From Sphingobium sp. TCM1 (GTDB lineage Bacteria > Pseudomonadota > Alphaproteobacteria > Sphingomonadales > Sphingomonadaceae): DNA of 64,000 bases. The stretch lies in the NCBI RefSeq assembly GCF_001650725.1, contig NZ_LXVX01000003.1, positions 124,001 through 188,000 on the forward strand. The letters are read 5' to 3'. Positions within the stretch are counted from its first letter, which is position 1, and each line of letters starts with the position of its first letter. The notes under the pieces are model-generated. The model saw nothing but the letters and a program-made list of their open reading frames with translations. It was not told where the DNA came from and did no database searches. The translations under genes were made by a program, and so were the position numbers. Of this stretch, positions 8,502 to 18,375 are shown one piece after another.

Positions 8502-9571
8502 CGACCCCGAAAAAAACATGGATTATCCGGGGCGGCATCCTCGTGGCGGTGGTCGCCGCCGGTCTGTTGCTCTGGCAAATGCTCAAGCCCGCGGGGTTGC
8601 CGGAAGGCATCGTCAGCGGCAATGGCCGGATCGAGGCGATCGAGATCGACGTCGCGGCAAAGTCGCCCGGCCGGATCCGCGACATCGTTGCCGATGAAGG
8701 CGACTTCGTGAAGGCGGGGCAAGTGGTTGCGCATATGGACGTCGATGTCCTGAGCGCTCAGCGGTCCGAAGCGCAGGCGCAACTCGCCCAGGCGCTCAAC
8801 GCCATTCAGACAGCACAAAGCCAGGTGTCGCAGCGGCAGAGTGAGCGCGCGGCAGCCCTTGCCAGCGTCCGCCAGCGTGAGGCTGAACTCAATGCCGCGC
8901 GCAAGCGGTTCGGGCGTTCAGAGACGCTGGCGCGCGAAGGCGCGACCGCGGTGCAGGAGCGCGACGATGATCAGGCGCGGGTAGACGGCGCCGCTGCGGC
9001 GGTCGAAGCGGCCAGGGCCCAGCTTGCCGCGGTCGATGCCGCGATCGGTACGGCGCGCAGTCAGGTCATCGGCGCACGCTCCAATGTCGATGCGGTGAAG
9101 GCGACGATCGAGCGGATCGATGCCGATATCCGCGACAGCGACCTGCGCGCGCCCACCGGCGGGCGCGTTCAGTATCGCGTGGCCCAGCCGGGCGAGATCG
9201 TCGCCGGCGGCGGGCGGGTGCTCAACCTCGTCAATCTGGGCGACGTCTACATGACCTTCTTCCTGCCCGAAACGGTTGCAGGCCGGGTCGCGCTTGGCAC
9301 CGACGTCCGCATCGTGCTCGATGCCGCGTCCGACTTCGTGATCCCGGCCAAGGTCTCGTTCGTCGCCGACGTGGCGCAGTTCACGCCCAAGACGGTCGAG
9401 ACGGAGAGCGAGCGCCAGAAGCTGATGTTCCGGGTCAAGGCGCGGATTGATCCCGCGCTGCTCGAAAAACACATCAGCCAGGTCAAGACGGGGCTGCCGG
9501 GCATGGCTTATGTGCGCATCGATCCAGGCGTGGCGTGGCCGGAGAAGCTCGCGATCCGGACCGTTCGTTGA
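8498..9571 (+). CDS. HlyD-type periplasmic adaptor (membrane fusion protein)
   Basis: A 357-residue adaptor with one N-terminal membrane anchor (about residues 11-27), a lipoyl half-motif ([18 protein letters not shown]), a long coiled coil (about residues 75-215) and the matching second half ([19 protein letters not shown]). It resembles YhiI/YbhG adaptors that work with YhiH/RbbA-type ABC exporters. It overlaps the upstream gene by 4 bases and the downstream gene by a TTGA overlap, so translation is coupled. Confidence 0.9.
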   Translation: MTTPKKTWIIRGGILVAVVAAGLLLWQMLKPAGLPEGIVSGNGRIEAIEIDVAAKSPGRIRDIVADEGDFVKAGQVVAHMDVDVLSAQRSEAQAQLAQALNAIQTAQSQVSQRQSERAAALASVRQREAELNAARKRFGRSETLAREGATAVQERDDDQARVDGAAAAVEAARAQLAAVDAAIGTARSQVIGARSNVDAVKATIERIDADIRDSDLRAPTGGRVQYRVAQPGEIVAGGGRVLNLVNLGDVYMTFFLPETVAGRVALGTDVRIVLDAASDFVIPAKVSFVADVAQFTPKTVETESERQKLMFRVKARIDPALLEKHISQVKTGLPGMAYVRIDPGVAWPEKLAIRTVR

Positions 9572-12345
9572 GCGATCCGGTGACGGGCAACGCAAACGAG
9601 CCGAGCCTGGACGCCGGGCCAGCGGCACGTCTCGCCGGTGTCAGCCTGCGCTATGGCAAGACATTGGCGCTCGATGGCGTGGATATCGAGATTCCGCCCG
9701 GCAAGATGGTTGCGCTCATCGGTCCCGATGGCGTCGGCAAATCCAGCCTGTTCTCGCTGATCGCCGGTGCCCGCGCGATTCAGGACGGTCTGGTGGAGGT
9801 GCTGGGCGGCAACATGGCCGACGGGCATCATCGCGAAGCCGTCTGCCCGCGCATCGCCTATATGCCGCAGGGCCTGGGCAAGAATCTCTACCCGACGCTC
9901 TCGATCGACGAGAATCTCGAATTTTTTGGGCGACTGTTCGGTCAGGGCGCGCGGGAGCGGGAGCGGCGGATAGCACAGCTGACCCAAAGCACCGGCCTTG
10001 AACCATTTCGCAAGCGTCCCGCAGGCAAGCTGTCGGGCGGCATGAAGCAGAAGCTGGGCCTGTGCTGCGCGCTCATCCACGATCCCGATTTTCTGCTGCT
10101 CGATGAGCCGACCACGGGCGTCGATCCGCTGTCGCGCGCGCAATTCTGGGATCTGATCGATAGTATCCGCGCCGACCGGCCACAGATGAGCGTGCTGGTC
10201 GCCACCGCCTATATGGAGGAAGCCGCTCGCTTCGACTGGCTGATCGCGATGGACGCGGGAAAGGTCCTCGCCACCGGTACGGCGGAGGAATTCTACGAGC
10301 GCACCGGCACGAAGGCCCTTGAGGAAGCGTTCATCGCACTGCTGCCCGAGGAGCGCCGGCGCGGCCACAAGCCCGTGACGATCCCGCCGCGCGATACCGG
10401 CGCCGAGGACGTCGCGATCGAGGCGAAGGGCCTGACGATGCGCTTTGGCGAATTCACCGCCGTCGATCATGTCGATTTTCGGATCGAGCGCGGTGAGATA
10501 TTCGGCTTCCTGGGCTCGAACGGCTGCGGCAAGTCGACGACGATGAAGATGCTGACCGGCCTGCTCAAGGCGACCGAAGGGCAGGCCTGGCTGTTTGGCC
10601 GCGAGGTCGAGAGTGACGACATGGCGACGCGCAAAAGGGTCGGCTATATGAGTCAGGCCTTCTCGCTTTATTCAGAACTCTCCGTCCGCCAGAATCTCGT
10701 GCTCCACGCCGAGCTTTTCCATGTACCATCGGCCGAGATTCCCGGGCGGGTGACAGAGATCGCCGACCGCTTCGGTCTACGCGATATCATGGAGGCACTG
10801 CCCGATGCGCTGCCGCTCGGGCAGCGGCAGCGGCTCAGCCTCGCCGTTGCGATGATCCACAAGCCTGAGATGCTGATCCTCGACGAGCCGACCTCGGGCG
10901 TCGATCCGATCGCGCGCGACCAGTTCTGGCAGATGATGATCGACCTGTCGCGGAACGACAAGGTAACGATCTTCATCTCGACCCACTTCATGAACGAGGC
11001 CGAGCGCTGCGACCGCATCTCGCTGATGCACGCGGGCAAGGTGCTGATCAGCGACACACCGACAGCCATCATCGAAAAGCGCGGCAGCGCCAATCTCGAA
11101 GACGCATTTATAGCTTATCTGGAGGACGCCGCAGGGACAGGGAGCGATGCACCGACTGGCGCCGTCGCTGCACCGCAGGCGGATACTCACGATCGCGCAC
11201 CCGGCTCCTCTTCGCGCGTCTTCAGTCGCCGCCGGGTGATGAGCTATGCCCGCCGCGAGGCGCTGGAGTTGAACCGCGATCCGATCCGCGCAACGCTGGC
11301 TCTGCTCGGGAGCGTGCTGCTCATGTTCATTATGGGCTATGGCATCAGCATGGATGTCGAGAATTTGCCGTTCGCGGTGCTCGACCGGGATGCGACAACA
11401 ACGAGCGAGAATTACGCGCTCAACCTTGCGGGTTCCCGTTATTTTATCGAGCGGCCGCAAATCAGCGACTATGCCCAGCTCGACCGGCGCATGCGCTCCG
11501 GAGAGCTCAGTCTCGCCATCGAGATCCCGCCCAATTTCGCGCGCGATATCCGGCGTGGCACCCCCGTTCAGATCGGTGTGTGGATGGATGGCGCGATGCC
11601 GCAGCGGGCCGAGACCGTGCAGGGCTATATCCAGGCGATGCACGCGCAGTGGCTGAGCGAAATGGCCGTGCAGGAACTGGGCGCGCGGCCGTCGAGCGGC
11701 CTGATCGATGTCGAGATGCGCTATCGCTACAATCCCGACGTCAAGAGTCTTGTCGCAATCGCGCCGGCCGTCATCCCTGTGCTTCTCCTGCTGTTCCCCG
11801 CGATGCTGACCGCGCTCAGCGTCGTGCGCGAGAAGGAGTTGGGATCGATCATCAATTTCTATGTGACGCCGATCGGCCGCTTTGAGTTTCTGCTGGGCAA
11901 ACAGCTACCCTATGTGGCCCTGGCTATGGCGAACTATGTGCTCCTGGTGCTCCTGGCATGGCTGGTCTTCCGGGTGCCCATCACCGGCAATATCCTGGCA
12001 ATGACGCTGGGCGCCTTCCTCTACACCCTCTCCGCCACCGCGATCGGCTTACTTTTCTCCATCTTCATGCGCAGCCAGATCGCAGCTTTGTTCTCGACCG
12101 CCATCGGCACGATCCTGCCGGCGGTGCAGTTCTCCGGTCTGATCAATCCGGTTTCGTCGCTCGAAGGAGCGGGAGCCTTCATCGGCAATCTCTTCCCGAC
12201 TACCCAATTCGTGACGATCTGTCGCGGTGTGTTCTCGAAGGGCCTCGGCTTCGGCGACCTTGCCCAACCGCTGCTAGCGCTGGCCGTGGCCTTCCCGGTG
12301 ATTCTGGGCCTGTGCGTCGTGTTGCTCAAGAAGCAGGAAAACTGA
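9568..12345 (+). CDS. RbbA/YhiH-type ABC exporter: two ATPase domains fused to a permease
   Basis: About 925 residues. ATPase domain 1 has [17 protein letters not shown] and [12 protein letters not shown]. ATPase domain 2 has GSNGCGKST, a family-typical degenerate signature LPLGQRQRL and [12 protein letters not shown]. An ABC-2 permease half follows with a large periplasmic loop and about six membrane segments. It pairs with the permease downstream to export a small molecule or lipid through the adaptor and channel. I chose the TTG at 9568 because it overlaps the adaptor stop (TTGA); a GTG at 9535 is the alternative. Confidence 0.9.
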   Translation: MSDPVTGNANEPSLDAGPAARLAGVSLRYGKTLALDGVDIEIPPGKMVALIGPDGVGKSSLFSLIAGARAIQDGLVEVLGGNMADGHHREAVCPRIAYMPQGLGKNLYPTLSIDENLEFFGRLFGQGARERERRIAQLTQSTGLEPFRKRPAGKLSGGMKQKLGLCCALIHDPDFLLLDEPTTGVDPLSRAQFWDLIDSIRADRPQMSVLVATAYMEEAARFDWLIAMDAGKVLATGTAEEFYERTGTKALEEAFIALLPEERRRGHKPVTIPPRDTGAEDVAIEAKGLTMRFGEFTAVDHVDFRIERGEIFGFLGSNGCGKSTTMKMLTGLLKATEGQAWLFGREVESDDMATRKRVGYMSQAFSLYSELSVRQNLVLHAELFHVPSAEIPGRVTEIADRFGLRDIMEALPDALPLGQRQRLSLAVAMIHKPEMLILDEPTSGVDPIARDQFWQMMIDLSRNDKVTIFISTHFMNEAERCDRISLMHAGKVLISDTPTAIIEKRGSANLEDAFIAYLEDAAGTGSDAPTGAVAAPQADTHDRAPGSSSRVFSRRRVMSYARREALELNRDPIRATLALLGSVLLMFIMGYGISMDVENLPFAVLDRDATTTSENYALNLAGSRYFIERPQISDYAQLDRRMRSGELSLAIEIPPNFARDIRRGTPVQIGVWMDGAMPQRAETVQGYIQAMHAQWLSEMAVQELGARPSSGLIDVEMRYRYNPDVKSLVAIAPAVIPVLLLLFPAMLTALSVVREKELGSIINFYVTPIGRFEFLLGKQLPYVALAMANYVLLVLLAWLVFRVPITGNILAMTLGAFLYTLSATAIGLLFSIFMRSQIAALFSTAIGTILPAVQFSGLINPVSSLEGAGAFIGNLFPTTQFVTICRGVFSKGLGFGDLAQPLLALAVAFPVILGLCVVLLKKQEN

Positions 12346-12348
12346 GCC

Positions 12349-13473
12349 ATGCAGCACGCTGCCAACATCTATCGCCTCGGCATCAAGGAACTGCGCAGCC
12401 TGTGGCGCGATCCGATGATGCTGGTGCTGATCGTCTACGCCTTTTCGCTCGGCATCTATGTCGCCGCGAGCGCAATGCCCGAATCGCTTCACATGGCGCC
12501 GATCGCGATCATCGACGAGGATCAGTCACCCCTCTCGAACCGGATCACCGGGGCCTTCTACCCGCCCCATTTTTCCCAGCCCTCGATCGTCGGGCTCGAT
12601 GAGGTCGACAAGGGCATGGATGCTGGCCGCTATACCTTCGCGCTCAACATCCCGCCCGATTTCCAGCGCGACGTACTGGCGGGACGAAAGCCCGGGGTGC
12701 AACTCAACATCGACGCGACGCGGATGAGCCAGGCCTTCACCGGGGGCGGCTATATCCAGCAGATCGTCCAGGGAGAGGTATCCGAGTTCATGAAGGGCAC
12801 CCGCGCGACAGCCGCCGCGCCCGTCGATCTGGCCCTGCGAGCGCGTTTCAATCCGACGCTCGCCCAAAGCTGGTTCGGGTCGGTGATGGAGATCATCAAC
12901 AATGTGACGATGCTCTCGATCGTGCTGACCGGCGCAGCGCTGATCCGCGAGCGCGAGCACGGCACGATCGAGCATCTGCTGGTGATGCCGGTCACCCCGT
13001 TCGAGATCATGGCCAGCAAAGTCTGGGCGATGGGCCTTGTCGTGCTGGCCTCTTGTGCCTTCGCGTTGCTCATAATGATCCAGGGCATCCTCAAAGTGCC
13101 GATCGAAGGGTCAGTCTCGCTGTTCTTGCTGGGGGCCGCCCTCCATCTGTTCGCGACGACGTCGATCGGTATATTCATGGGAACAATCGCGCGCTCGATG
13201 CCGCAATTTGGTCTGCTGCTGATGTTGGTCCTGCTGCCGCTCCAACTGCTGTCGGGCGGCATGACCCCCCGCGAGAGTATGCCCGAGATCGTCCAGACGC
13301 TGATGCTGGCGGCACCGACGACGCACTTCGTCAAGATGGCCCAGGCGATCCTGTATCGTGGCGCCGGCCTGGATGTCGTCTGGCCCCAGTTCCTGGCGAT
13401 CATCGCCATCGGTGCGACCTTCTTCGCCATTGCGCTCTCGCGGTTCCGCAAGACCATCGGGGCGATGGCATGA
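12349..13473 (+). CDS. ABC-2 type exporter permease (YhhJ-like)
   Basis: A 374-residue ABC-2 permease. It has an N-terminal membrane segment (LVLIVYAFSLGIYVAASA), a large periplasmic domain of about 130 residues, and five more membrane segments with a typical EREHGTIEHLLVMPVTPFEI coupling region. It begins 3 bases after the RbbA-type gene, with which it should form the membrane part of the exporter. It ends in an ATGA overlap with the L,D-transpeptidase gene. Confidence 0.9.
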   Translation: MQHAANIYRLGIKELRSLWRDPMMLVLIVYAFSLGIYVAASAMPESLHMAPIAIIDEDQSPLSNRITGAFYPPHFSQPSIVGLDEVDKGMDAGRYTFALNIPPDFQRDVLAGRKPGVQLNIDATRMSQAFTGGGYIQQIVQGEVSEFMKGTRATAAAPVDLALRARFNPTLAQSWFGSVMEIINNVTMLSIVLTGAALIREREHGTIEHLLVMPVTPFEIMASKVWAMGLVVLASCAFALLIMIQGILKVPIEGSVSLFLLGAALHLFATTSIGIFMGTIARSMPQFGLLLMLVLLPLQLLSGGMTPRESMPEIVQTLMLAAPTTHFVKMAQAILYRGAGLDVVWPQFLAIIAIGATFFAIALSRFRKTIGAMA

Positions 13474-14501
13474 CACCAAACCACCGCACCGCAGGACCAA
13501 CACGCCATTTTGCAGCCCGGCTGGTCAGCCGCCGCTCGACCTTATGCAGGATCCTTTTGCTGGGAACGCCGATTTTGTTCGGAGCGGCGCGCGCTCTGGC
13601 ACAGGACATCGAAGCACCGTCGATGGCGCAGGCGATCCAGGAACTGAAGCCAGGGAAATATCTCTGGTTCCCAGAGGTCGCGCCCGCTGGGCCCGTCCTT
13701 CTAGTCGTGAGCCTCAAGGCGCAGCGCGCATATGTTTATCGCAACGGCGTGCCGATCGGGGTGACGACCATTTCATCGGGAAAGGCAGGCTACGAGACGC
13801 CGACAGGGATTTTTACGATCCTGCAGAAGCATGTCGATCACAAGTCCAATCTTTACGACGACGCACCCATGCCGTTCATGCAGCGCCTTACCTGGGACGG
13901 AGTGGCGCTCCATGCGGGCAATGTCCCAGGTTATCCCGCCTCGCATGGCTGCATCCGGCTCCCGCTGGCGTTTGCGCGCCTTCTGTTCGGCGTGAGCCGG
14001 CTGGGCATGACCGTGTTCATCGCCCAGGATCAGCCCGTTCCGCGACTGGCGCCAACGCCGGACTTTCTGCGCGGCGATGCCGCCGGCAGGGAGGAAGACG
14101 CTGGCGAGATATGGACTCCGCAGGCAGCGCCGAGCGGACCTCTTTCGATCGTCATCAGTGCTGCAGACCAGCGCATCCTTGTCTTGCGCAACGGCGTGCG
14201 GATCGGCGCGGCGCGGGTGCGGATAGAGGGGGCTGTGACCGAGCCCGCCGCTTATTCGCTCACGGGCATTGAGGGCGACCAGTTTCGCTGGGTCCGCCTG
14301 GCGCTGCCCAATCAGCCAGCCGGAGCGCAAAGCGCGGTGAGCCAGGAGGAGCGGGCGCGCCTCAGGTTGCCCGCAGCCTTCCAGCAGAAGATGCGCGCAA
14401 TCCTGACGCCTGGTACTGTGGCAATCGTAACTCCCGACAGCCTCGCAAGCGGTAGCGCGGGCGAGCAGTTGACCGTGATTTCCAGTGAGGAAGGGCAGTG
14501 A
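13470..14501 (+). CDS. L,D-transpeptidase (YkuD domain)
   Basis: A 343-residue exported protein. The N-terminus has a twin-arginine-like SRRST followed by a hydrophobic stretch and an ALAQD cleavage site near residue 46. The YkuD catalytic core is clear: HAGNVPGYPASHGCIRLP holds the conserved His, His and catalytic Cys. A second, weaker repeat with VISAADQRILVLRNGVRIG lies in the C-terminal half and lacks the Cys motif. The enzyme would form 3-3 crosslinks in peptidoglycan or attach proteins to it. Translation is coupled to the exporter permease (ATGA). Confidence 0.88.
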   Translation: MTPNHRTAGPTRHFAARLVSRRSTLCRILLLGTPILFGAARALAQDIEAPSMAQAIQELKPGKYLWFPEVAPAGPVLLVVSLKAQRAYVYRNGVPIGVTTISSGKAGYETPTGIFTILQKHVDHKSNLYDDAPMPFMQRLTWDGVALHAGNVPGYPASHGCIRLPLAFARLLFGVSRLGMTVFIAQDQPVPRLAPTPDFLRGDAAGREEDAGEIWTPQAAPSGPLSIVISAADQRILVLRNGVRIGAARVRIEGAVTEPAAYSLTGIEGDQFRWVRLALPNQPAGAQSAVSQEERARLRLPAAFQQKMRAILTPGTVAIVTPDSLASGSAGEQLTVISSEEGQ

Positions 14502-14569
14502 TCGGCGCTCACCCTCATCGGCCCATCCGTTTCCGCCTGGGCGACTGCCGGATAACCCGCTCATGTCCG

Positions 14570-14944
14570 ATGAACCTGTCCCGCCACGGACGTAGGACGG
14601 ATGTTTATGAGGACAGGAGCTTTCTCGTCGTCTTTTTGCTTGTCTCGCTGGCCTTCGGCTGGATTCTCTCGCCCATCCTGCTTGCTGCCGCAGTGGTTTC
14701 GCTAGTTTATGCGCAAATTCAGTCGGGCGGGATCAATTTCGACCAGTATTTTCATCAATTCCAACACGTGCTGCCCGGAGCCGGCAGGCGGTCGCTCGCG
14801 CATTTTGGGCTCACAGATATTGCGGCGGTCTGCGCGCGACACACCACCGGACTGATGGGGGCTTCGAAGCGTTCGCCCGGCACGTGTTCAGCATCCGATC
14901 GTGCAAAGGAAGAAGAGAAACGACGTACGATTTTAATCGACTGA
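14570..14944 (+). pseudogene. AI-2E family transporter, internally deleted fragment
   Basis: The frame begins like sphingomonad AI-2E (PerM-type) transporters: DVYEDRSFLVVFLLVSLAFG and WILSP. It then jumps into a later part of the family (VYAQIQSGGINFDQYFHQF, then FGLTDIAAV) and degenerates. About 40-50 residues expected between these segments are missing, and the C-terminal two thirds are absent. The frame also extends back to 14498, overlapping the transpeptidase stop. It is probably a remnant with no transport function. The family call is from remembered patterns. Confidence 0.6.
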
Positions 14945-14981
14945 TTATTGGACGCCTCCACAACGCCAAGGTGTGGAATGG

Positions 14982-15500
14982 TCATGCACCATCGCCCGGT
15001 CTTCTCGGGGCGTGTTTTGCGCGTGGCGCGAACTGGCATGGAAAAGCTCCGCTAAGCATGGGCGAGGCCAAGCGGAAGGGCATATGCTCTTCGTGCGACG
15101 GGTCCACCATAGCGTCGAGGAACATCTCGAAGCCCGGGAAGCCGTCAATATCTTCGGGCGGGCGGGGGTGTTCGCCCGTCACGAAACGCGGGTAATGGAT
15201 GTCGGGATTGCCTGGGCCGACGTTCTCGACAGTGACGGTGCGGCGCCGGTCGTCCCCCATTACATAGGTGTAGGTCAGGTCGCGGATCCCGCGCTCGATC
15301 AGTGCACCAAACCTGACGTCGCTGGACGGCGGCGAGATCATAGTCGAGCCAATGGGGATCGGTAGCGTCGTAGAGCCGATCGCCGGCCTCGAACTGCCAC
15401 AGGTGACATTCCTGCCAGCCCATCGCAGCCTGGATTACATCGTGCAGCATCCTGAGGCTGCCGGTGAGCTGCATGTCGACGGTGCGCCAGATCTCGGGTT
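14982..15500 (-). pseudogene. Frameshifted pRiA4b ORF-3 family protein
   Basis: Two minus-strand frames together spell one plasmid pRiA4b ORF-3 family domain. The first gives PEIWRTVDMQLTGSLRMLHD and VIQAAMGWQECHLWQFE. After a frameshift near 15340 the other gives YTYVMGDDRRRTVTVENVG and HYPRFVTGEHPRPPEDIDGF. This family often travels on plasmids and transposons; its function is not known. Its 5' end is fused directly to an IS5 remnant at about 15500. Confidence 0.7.
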
Positions 15501-15599
15501 CGTCATATCGCTGGAATAGCGCAATCCATTTCGGCTATGCTCCTGTCGGGCAATACCAGTCCATGCCATCATCACTCCATCTCTCGCAGTACGGCGTGA
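15501..15599 (-). mobile_element. IS5-family right-end remnant, first part
   Basis: This stretch matches, with a few differences, 45313-45412 of the complete IS5 element: CGTCATATCGCTGG at the left, then GCAATACCAGTCCATGCC. The transposase start is present but an early stop follows. Together with 20633-20667 it makes a 142-base IS5 end that was split by the IS66 insertion. Confidence 0.8.
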
Positions 15600-15607
15600 A
15601 TTACAAC
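15600..15607. repeat. Target site duplication ATTACAAC (left)
   Basis: ATTACAAC is repeated exactly at 20625-20632, flanking the IS66 ends. Eight bases is the known duplication length for IS66 elements. Confidence 0.88.
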
Positions 15608-15632
15608 GTAAGCGTGGGCTGGAGACCGCAGA

Positions 15633-15879
15633 TCAGGCGGCTGCGGCGATCGGTTGCTGATCGGGCCGCCAGTTCCACGGCATGAGTTCATCCCAGCGGG
15701 CAGCAGGCCATTCGTCCGCGATCTTGGCGATGACGTCGGCGATATATGCCTGTGGTTCGAGGCCATTGAGTTTGGCGCTCTCGATGACGGAATAGACGGC
15801 AGCGGCGCGATCACCGCCGGCCTTTGACCCGGCAAACAGCCAGTTTTTGCGGCCCAGGGCGATGCCTGATTCATTGTGC
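15633..15879 (-). pseudogene. tnpC: IS66 transposase TnpC, C-terminal piece
   Basis: The minus strand encodes IALGRKNWLFAGSKAGGDR, then RAAAVYSVIESAKLNGLEPQ and DELMPWNW. This is the C-terminal domain of IS66 TnpC. It continues the main TnpC fragment that ends at 18376 (RAMRCVAI); the two pieces meet at an ATC shared by both sides. Confidence 0.85.
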
Positions 15880-15888
15880 TGCTCCTCT

Positions 15889-16700
15889 TCAAATTGCGGA
15901 AAACAGGGATTCTTGGTTCTCGTCTTGAGTGCGACACGGGCCTTTTCGCGAGATCGCGGCTTGGATTTCGGGCTGTGCCAGGTCCGCGGCGCGGATTTGA
16001 TGCGGTGCACCGGGCATAACCTGCTCGGTCGGGAGTAAGCCAGCGTCGACGACACGGCGGATTTTGTGGTTTGTGACGCCGAACTTGGCTGCCGCCTCCG
16101 ACATGGTGAGCCATTCACCACCCGTGGTTCCGGCGGAACGATAGCCTTCAATCTTATGGACACGGCGCAGCGAGCTGACGCGATGCCCGGTCCATGTCTT
16201 GCCCTGACCCGTCCGCATGCCCATACGGTTAAGGGTCGCGGCGACATCGGCATCGGACCACCGCGCCGCCATCGACCGGATGATCGCCATCGCTTCTTCG
16301 GGCGTGCGCTTGGTATGTTCGCCGGTCTTGGGCTTGCGGATGCGAACCTGGGAATGCTGCCCGCCTTGCCAGTGAATGGTAAGCTCGACTTCCTGCCCAT
16401 CGTTGTCGACGGTGGCGACGATATCCTTCACCAGCGCTCGCAACAGCCGTTGCCGGAACCGCATATCAACGTCTGGGGCATTCCAAGCAGCTTTGAGATC
16501 GTGAGCCAGGCCGGCGAAATCAGGCATGGCGGCGTCATCGCGCACTTGTCGTTCGTTGAGCCGCGCCTCGCAGGCCTCGACACGGCGCAGCGTCGCTTCC
16601 CAGCTTTTCTTCAGTTGAGCGGCGATCAACCGGTTATCGGGGTCGCAGGCGGCATAGCGTCGCTCGGCAAGCGAGGCCTCGTAACGGGCTTGCTGCAAAT
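15889..16700 (-). pseudogene. Large serine recombinase, C-terminal fragment
   Basis: About 269 residues of the C-terminal half of a large serine recombinase. A coiled-coil stretch (QARYEASLAERRYAACDPDN) is followed by a core (VEACEARLNERQVRDD, LLRALVKDIVATVDNDGQEV) and a DNA-binding tail (VAATLNRMGMRTGQGKTW). The catalytic N-terminal resolvase domain is missing: the frame runs straight into the IS3 end at 16701, and no catalytic part appears on the far side. It is therefore inactive. Confidence 0.75.
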
Positions 16701-16739
16701 TGAAGCGCCCCGGCTTTTCAGGAGGCAGTTTTCATTGGG

Positions 16740-17648
16740 CTATGCAGCCATATCGAGGTTCTCGAGGGCTGCATAGTAATTGTCTTCGGCCTCAGCGGGC
16801 GGGATGTGCCCGATAGGGCCGAATAGCCGGTGATTGTTATACCAATCGACCCAGCGCAGCGTTGCCATTTCGACCGCCGATGCAGTTGGCCATGACCGCT
16901 GCCGCCAGATGACCTCGGCCTTGTAAAGGCCGTTGATCGTCTCGGCCAAGGCGTTGTCATAGGAATCGCCGACGCTCCCAACCGAGGGAACGAGTTTAGC
17001 TTCAGCCAGGCGCTGAGTGTAGTTCATGGCAAGGTATTGGACTCCCCTGTCGCTATGATGGATCAGCCGGTCATCGGGACGTGGCCTGCGGGCATGAATC
17101 GCCTGCTCCAGGGCATCCAGAACGAAGCCTGCAGTGGCTGATGTGCTGACCTTCCACCCCACAATCCGCCGAGCAAAAGCGTCGATCACGAAGGCGACGT
17201 AGACGAAGCCCGCCCAGGTATGCACGTAGGTGAAATCGACAACCCACAGAGCGTTGGGCCGGCTGACCCGAAACTCCCGATTGACCTTGTCCAGCGGACA
17301 CGGCGCCTTCGGGTTGCTGATGGTGGTGATTGTCTTCTTTCCACGCCGGACGCCCGCCAGCCCCATGGCGCGCATCAGCCGTTCCACCGTACATTTCGCC
17401 ACCATGATGCCTTCACGCCGCATCTGGTGCCAGACCTTGCGTGCGCCATAGAGGCCGAAGCTGGCCTCATGGACCCGCTTGATCTGCTCCCTGATCTCCT
17501 CATCGCGCCGGGCACATGCCGGACGCCTCCCGGGATCGGCACGGCGCGCGGCATGTTCGCGGTAAGAGGAAGGGGCCATTGCCAGCTCGCGGCAGATCGG
17601 CTCGATCCCCAAATCCTCGCGATGGGCGTCGATAAACGCCATCATCAT
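16740..17648 (-). CDS. IS3 transposase OrfB (DDE integrase domain)
   Basis: A 302-residue IS3-type transposase. An HTH_21 region ([20 protein letters not shown]) precedes the rve integrase core. The three catalytic acids are visible: Asp in VVDFTYVH, Asp in HHSDRGVQY and Glu in [12 protein letters not shown]. It is probably expressed by programmed frameshifting from orfA, which overlaps its start. All key residues are present, so the element could still move. Confidence 0.92.
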   Translation of the reverse strand: MMMAFIDAHREDLGIEPICRELAMAPSSYREHAARRADPGRRPACARRDEEIREQIKRVHEASFGLYGARKVWHQMRREGIMVAKCTVERLMRAMGLAGVRRGKKTITTISNPKAPCPLDKVNREFRVSRPNALWVVDFTYVHTWAGFVYVAFVIDAFARRIVGWKVSTSATAGFVLDALEQAIHARRPRPDDRLIHHSDRGVQYLAMNYTQRLAEAKLVPSVGSVGDSYDNALAETINGLYKAEVIWRQRSWPTASAVEMATLRWVDWYNNHRLFGPIGHIPPAEAEDNYYAALENLDMAA

Positions 17649-17971
17649 CTGCCGGGGCGGTCGAGCTCCGCCATCGCAAAATATGCTGATGCCTTGCGCA
17701 AAATCTCGTTGGCTCGGAGCAGTTCCTTCACTTCGCGCTCAAGGAGCCTCAGCCGTTCCCGGTCATCGGCGGCAGGCGCCGCTGGCCCCGCTCGTCGGCT
17801 CGCCTCCTCACGGCACCAGCGGCGCAGCGTCTCCAGCGAGCAGCCGATCTTCGCCGCGATCGACTTCATCACTTCCCATTCCGAGCCATATTCAGCTCGC
17901 TGCTCCGCCACCATACGGACCGCCCGCTCCCGGACCTCAGGAGAAAATTTGTTCGTCGTCTTGCTCATCAC
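17645..17971 (-). CDS. IS3 transposase OrfA (HTH protein)
   Basis: A 108-residue HTH_Tnp_1 protein: [16 protein letters not shown], then [12 protein letters not shown] and a C-terminal leucine zipper ([19 protein letters not shown]). It binds the element ends and supplies the N-terminus of the OrfAB fusion transposase. It overlaps orfB by 4 bases. Confidence 0.9.
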   Translation of the reverse strand: MMSKTTNKFSPEVRERAVRMVAEQRAEYGSEWEVMKSIAAKIGCSLETLRRWCREEASRRAGPAAPAADDRERLRLLEREVKELLRANEILRKASAYFAMAELDRPGR

Positions 17972-17983
17972 GGATGCTCCTTC

Positions 17984-18355
17984 TCACAAGTTGGAGCCTC
18001 CTGAAAAGCCGGGGTGCTTCACAGCGCCGGCAGCCGCGTTGGTGGGGGCAAGGTCTTCATCGTCTACCTCCTGAGCGTTCAAACCGCTCAGCAGGGCATT
18101 ACGAAGGTCAGCGTCGATCAAGAGGCTATGGAGATCGATCAACGCATCAACGGCAACCTGAGGGCTACCCAAGCTGAATGCAGCGCACACCTCGCGATCC
18201 AACATCCATGCCGGAACTACGATGACTTCGCCGGGGCTCACCACAATGTGGGCGACTCTGCCGTTCGCCCGCTCCTCGGTATACTCGCACCGGACCGTAC
18301 GCTCGAAATAGGGGTGCCACCGATACCACACGACAACGTCGTGCCCGACATGGGC
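17984..18355 (-). pseudogene. Small recombinase-associated ORF, cut by IS3
   Basis: The minus strand encodes a small protein with VVVWYRWHPYFERTVRCEYT, then VSPGEVIVVPAWMLDREVC and a Leu-rich helix (ALIDLHSLLIDADLRNALL). The pattern resembles the small DUF5372-like proteins often encoded beside large serine recombinases; this is a tentative call. Its end runs into the IS3 terminal repeat at 18021, where the frame reads ...KHPGFSGG. No clear start codon or ribosome site was found; a GTG at 18331 is possible. Confidence 0.4.
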
Positions 18356-18375
18356 AGAATGTCTGCAAGATGGCC

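Larger units (their letters stand above)
16701..18021 (-). mobile_element. IS3-family insertion sequence (complete)
   Basis: A 1321-base element with 26-base inverted repeats that differ at one position (left TGAAGCGCCCCGG at 16701, right TGAAGCACCCCGG read from 18021 on the other strand). It holds orfA and orfB overlapping by 4 bases, as in IS3 elements. No short direct repeat is seen at its borders (AAT on the left, CAG on the right), so neighbouring DNA was probably deleted after insertion, which fits the loss of the recombinase N-terminus. Confidence 0.88.
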
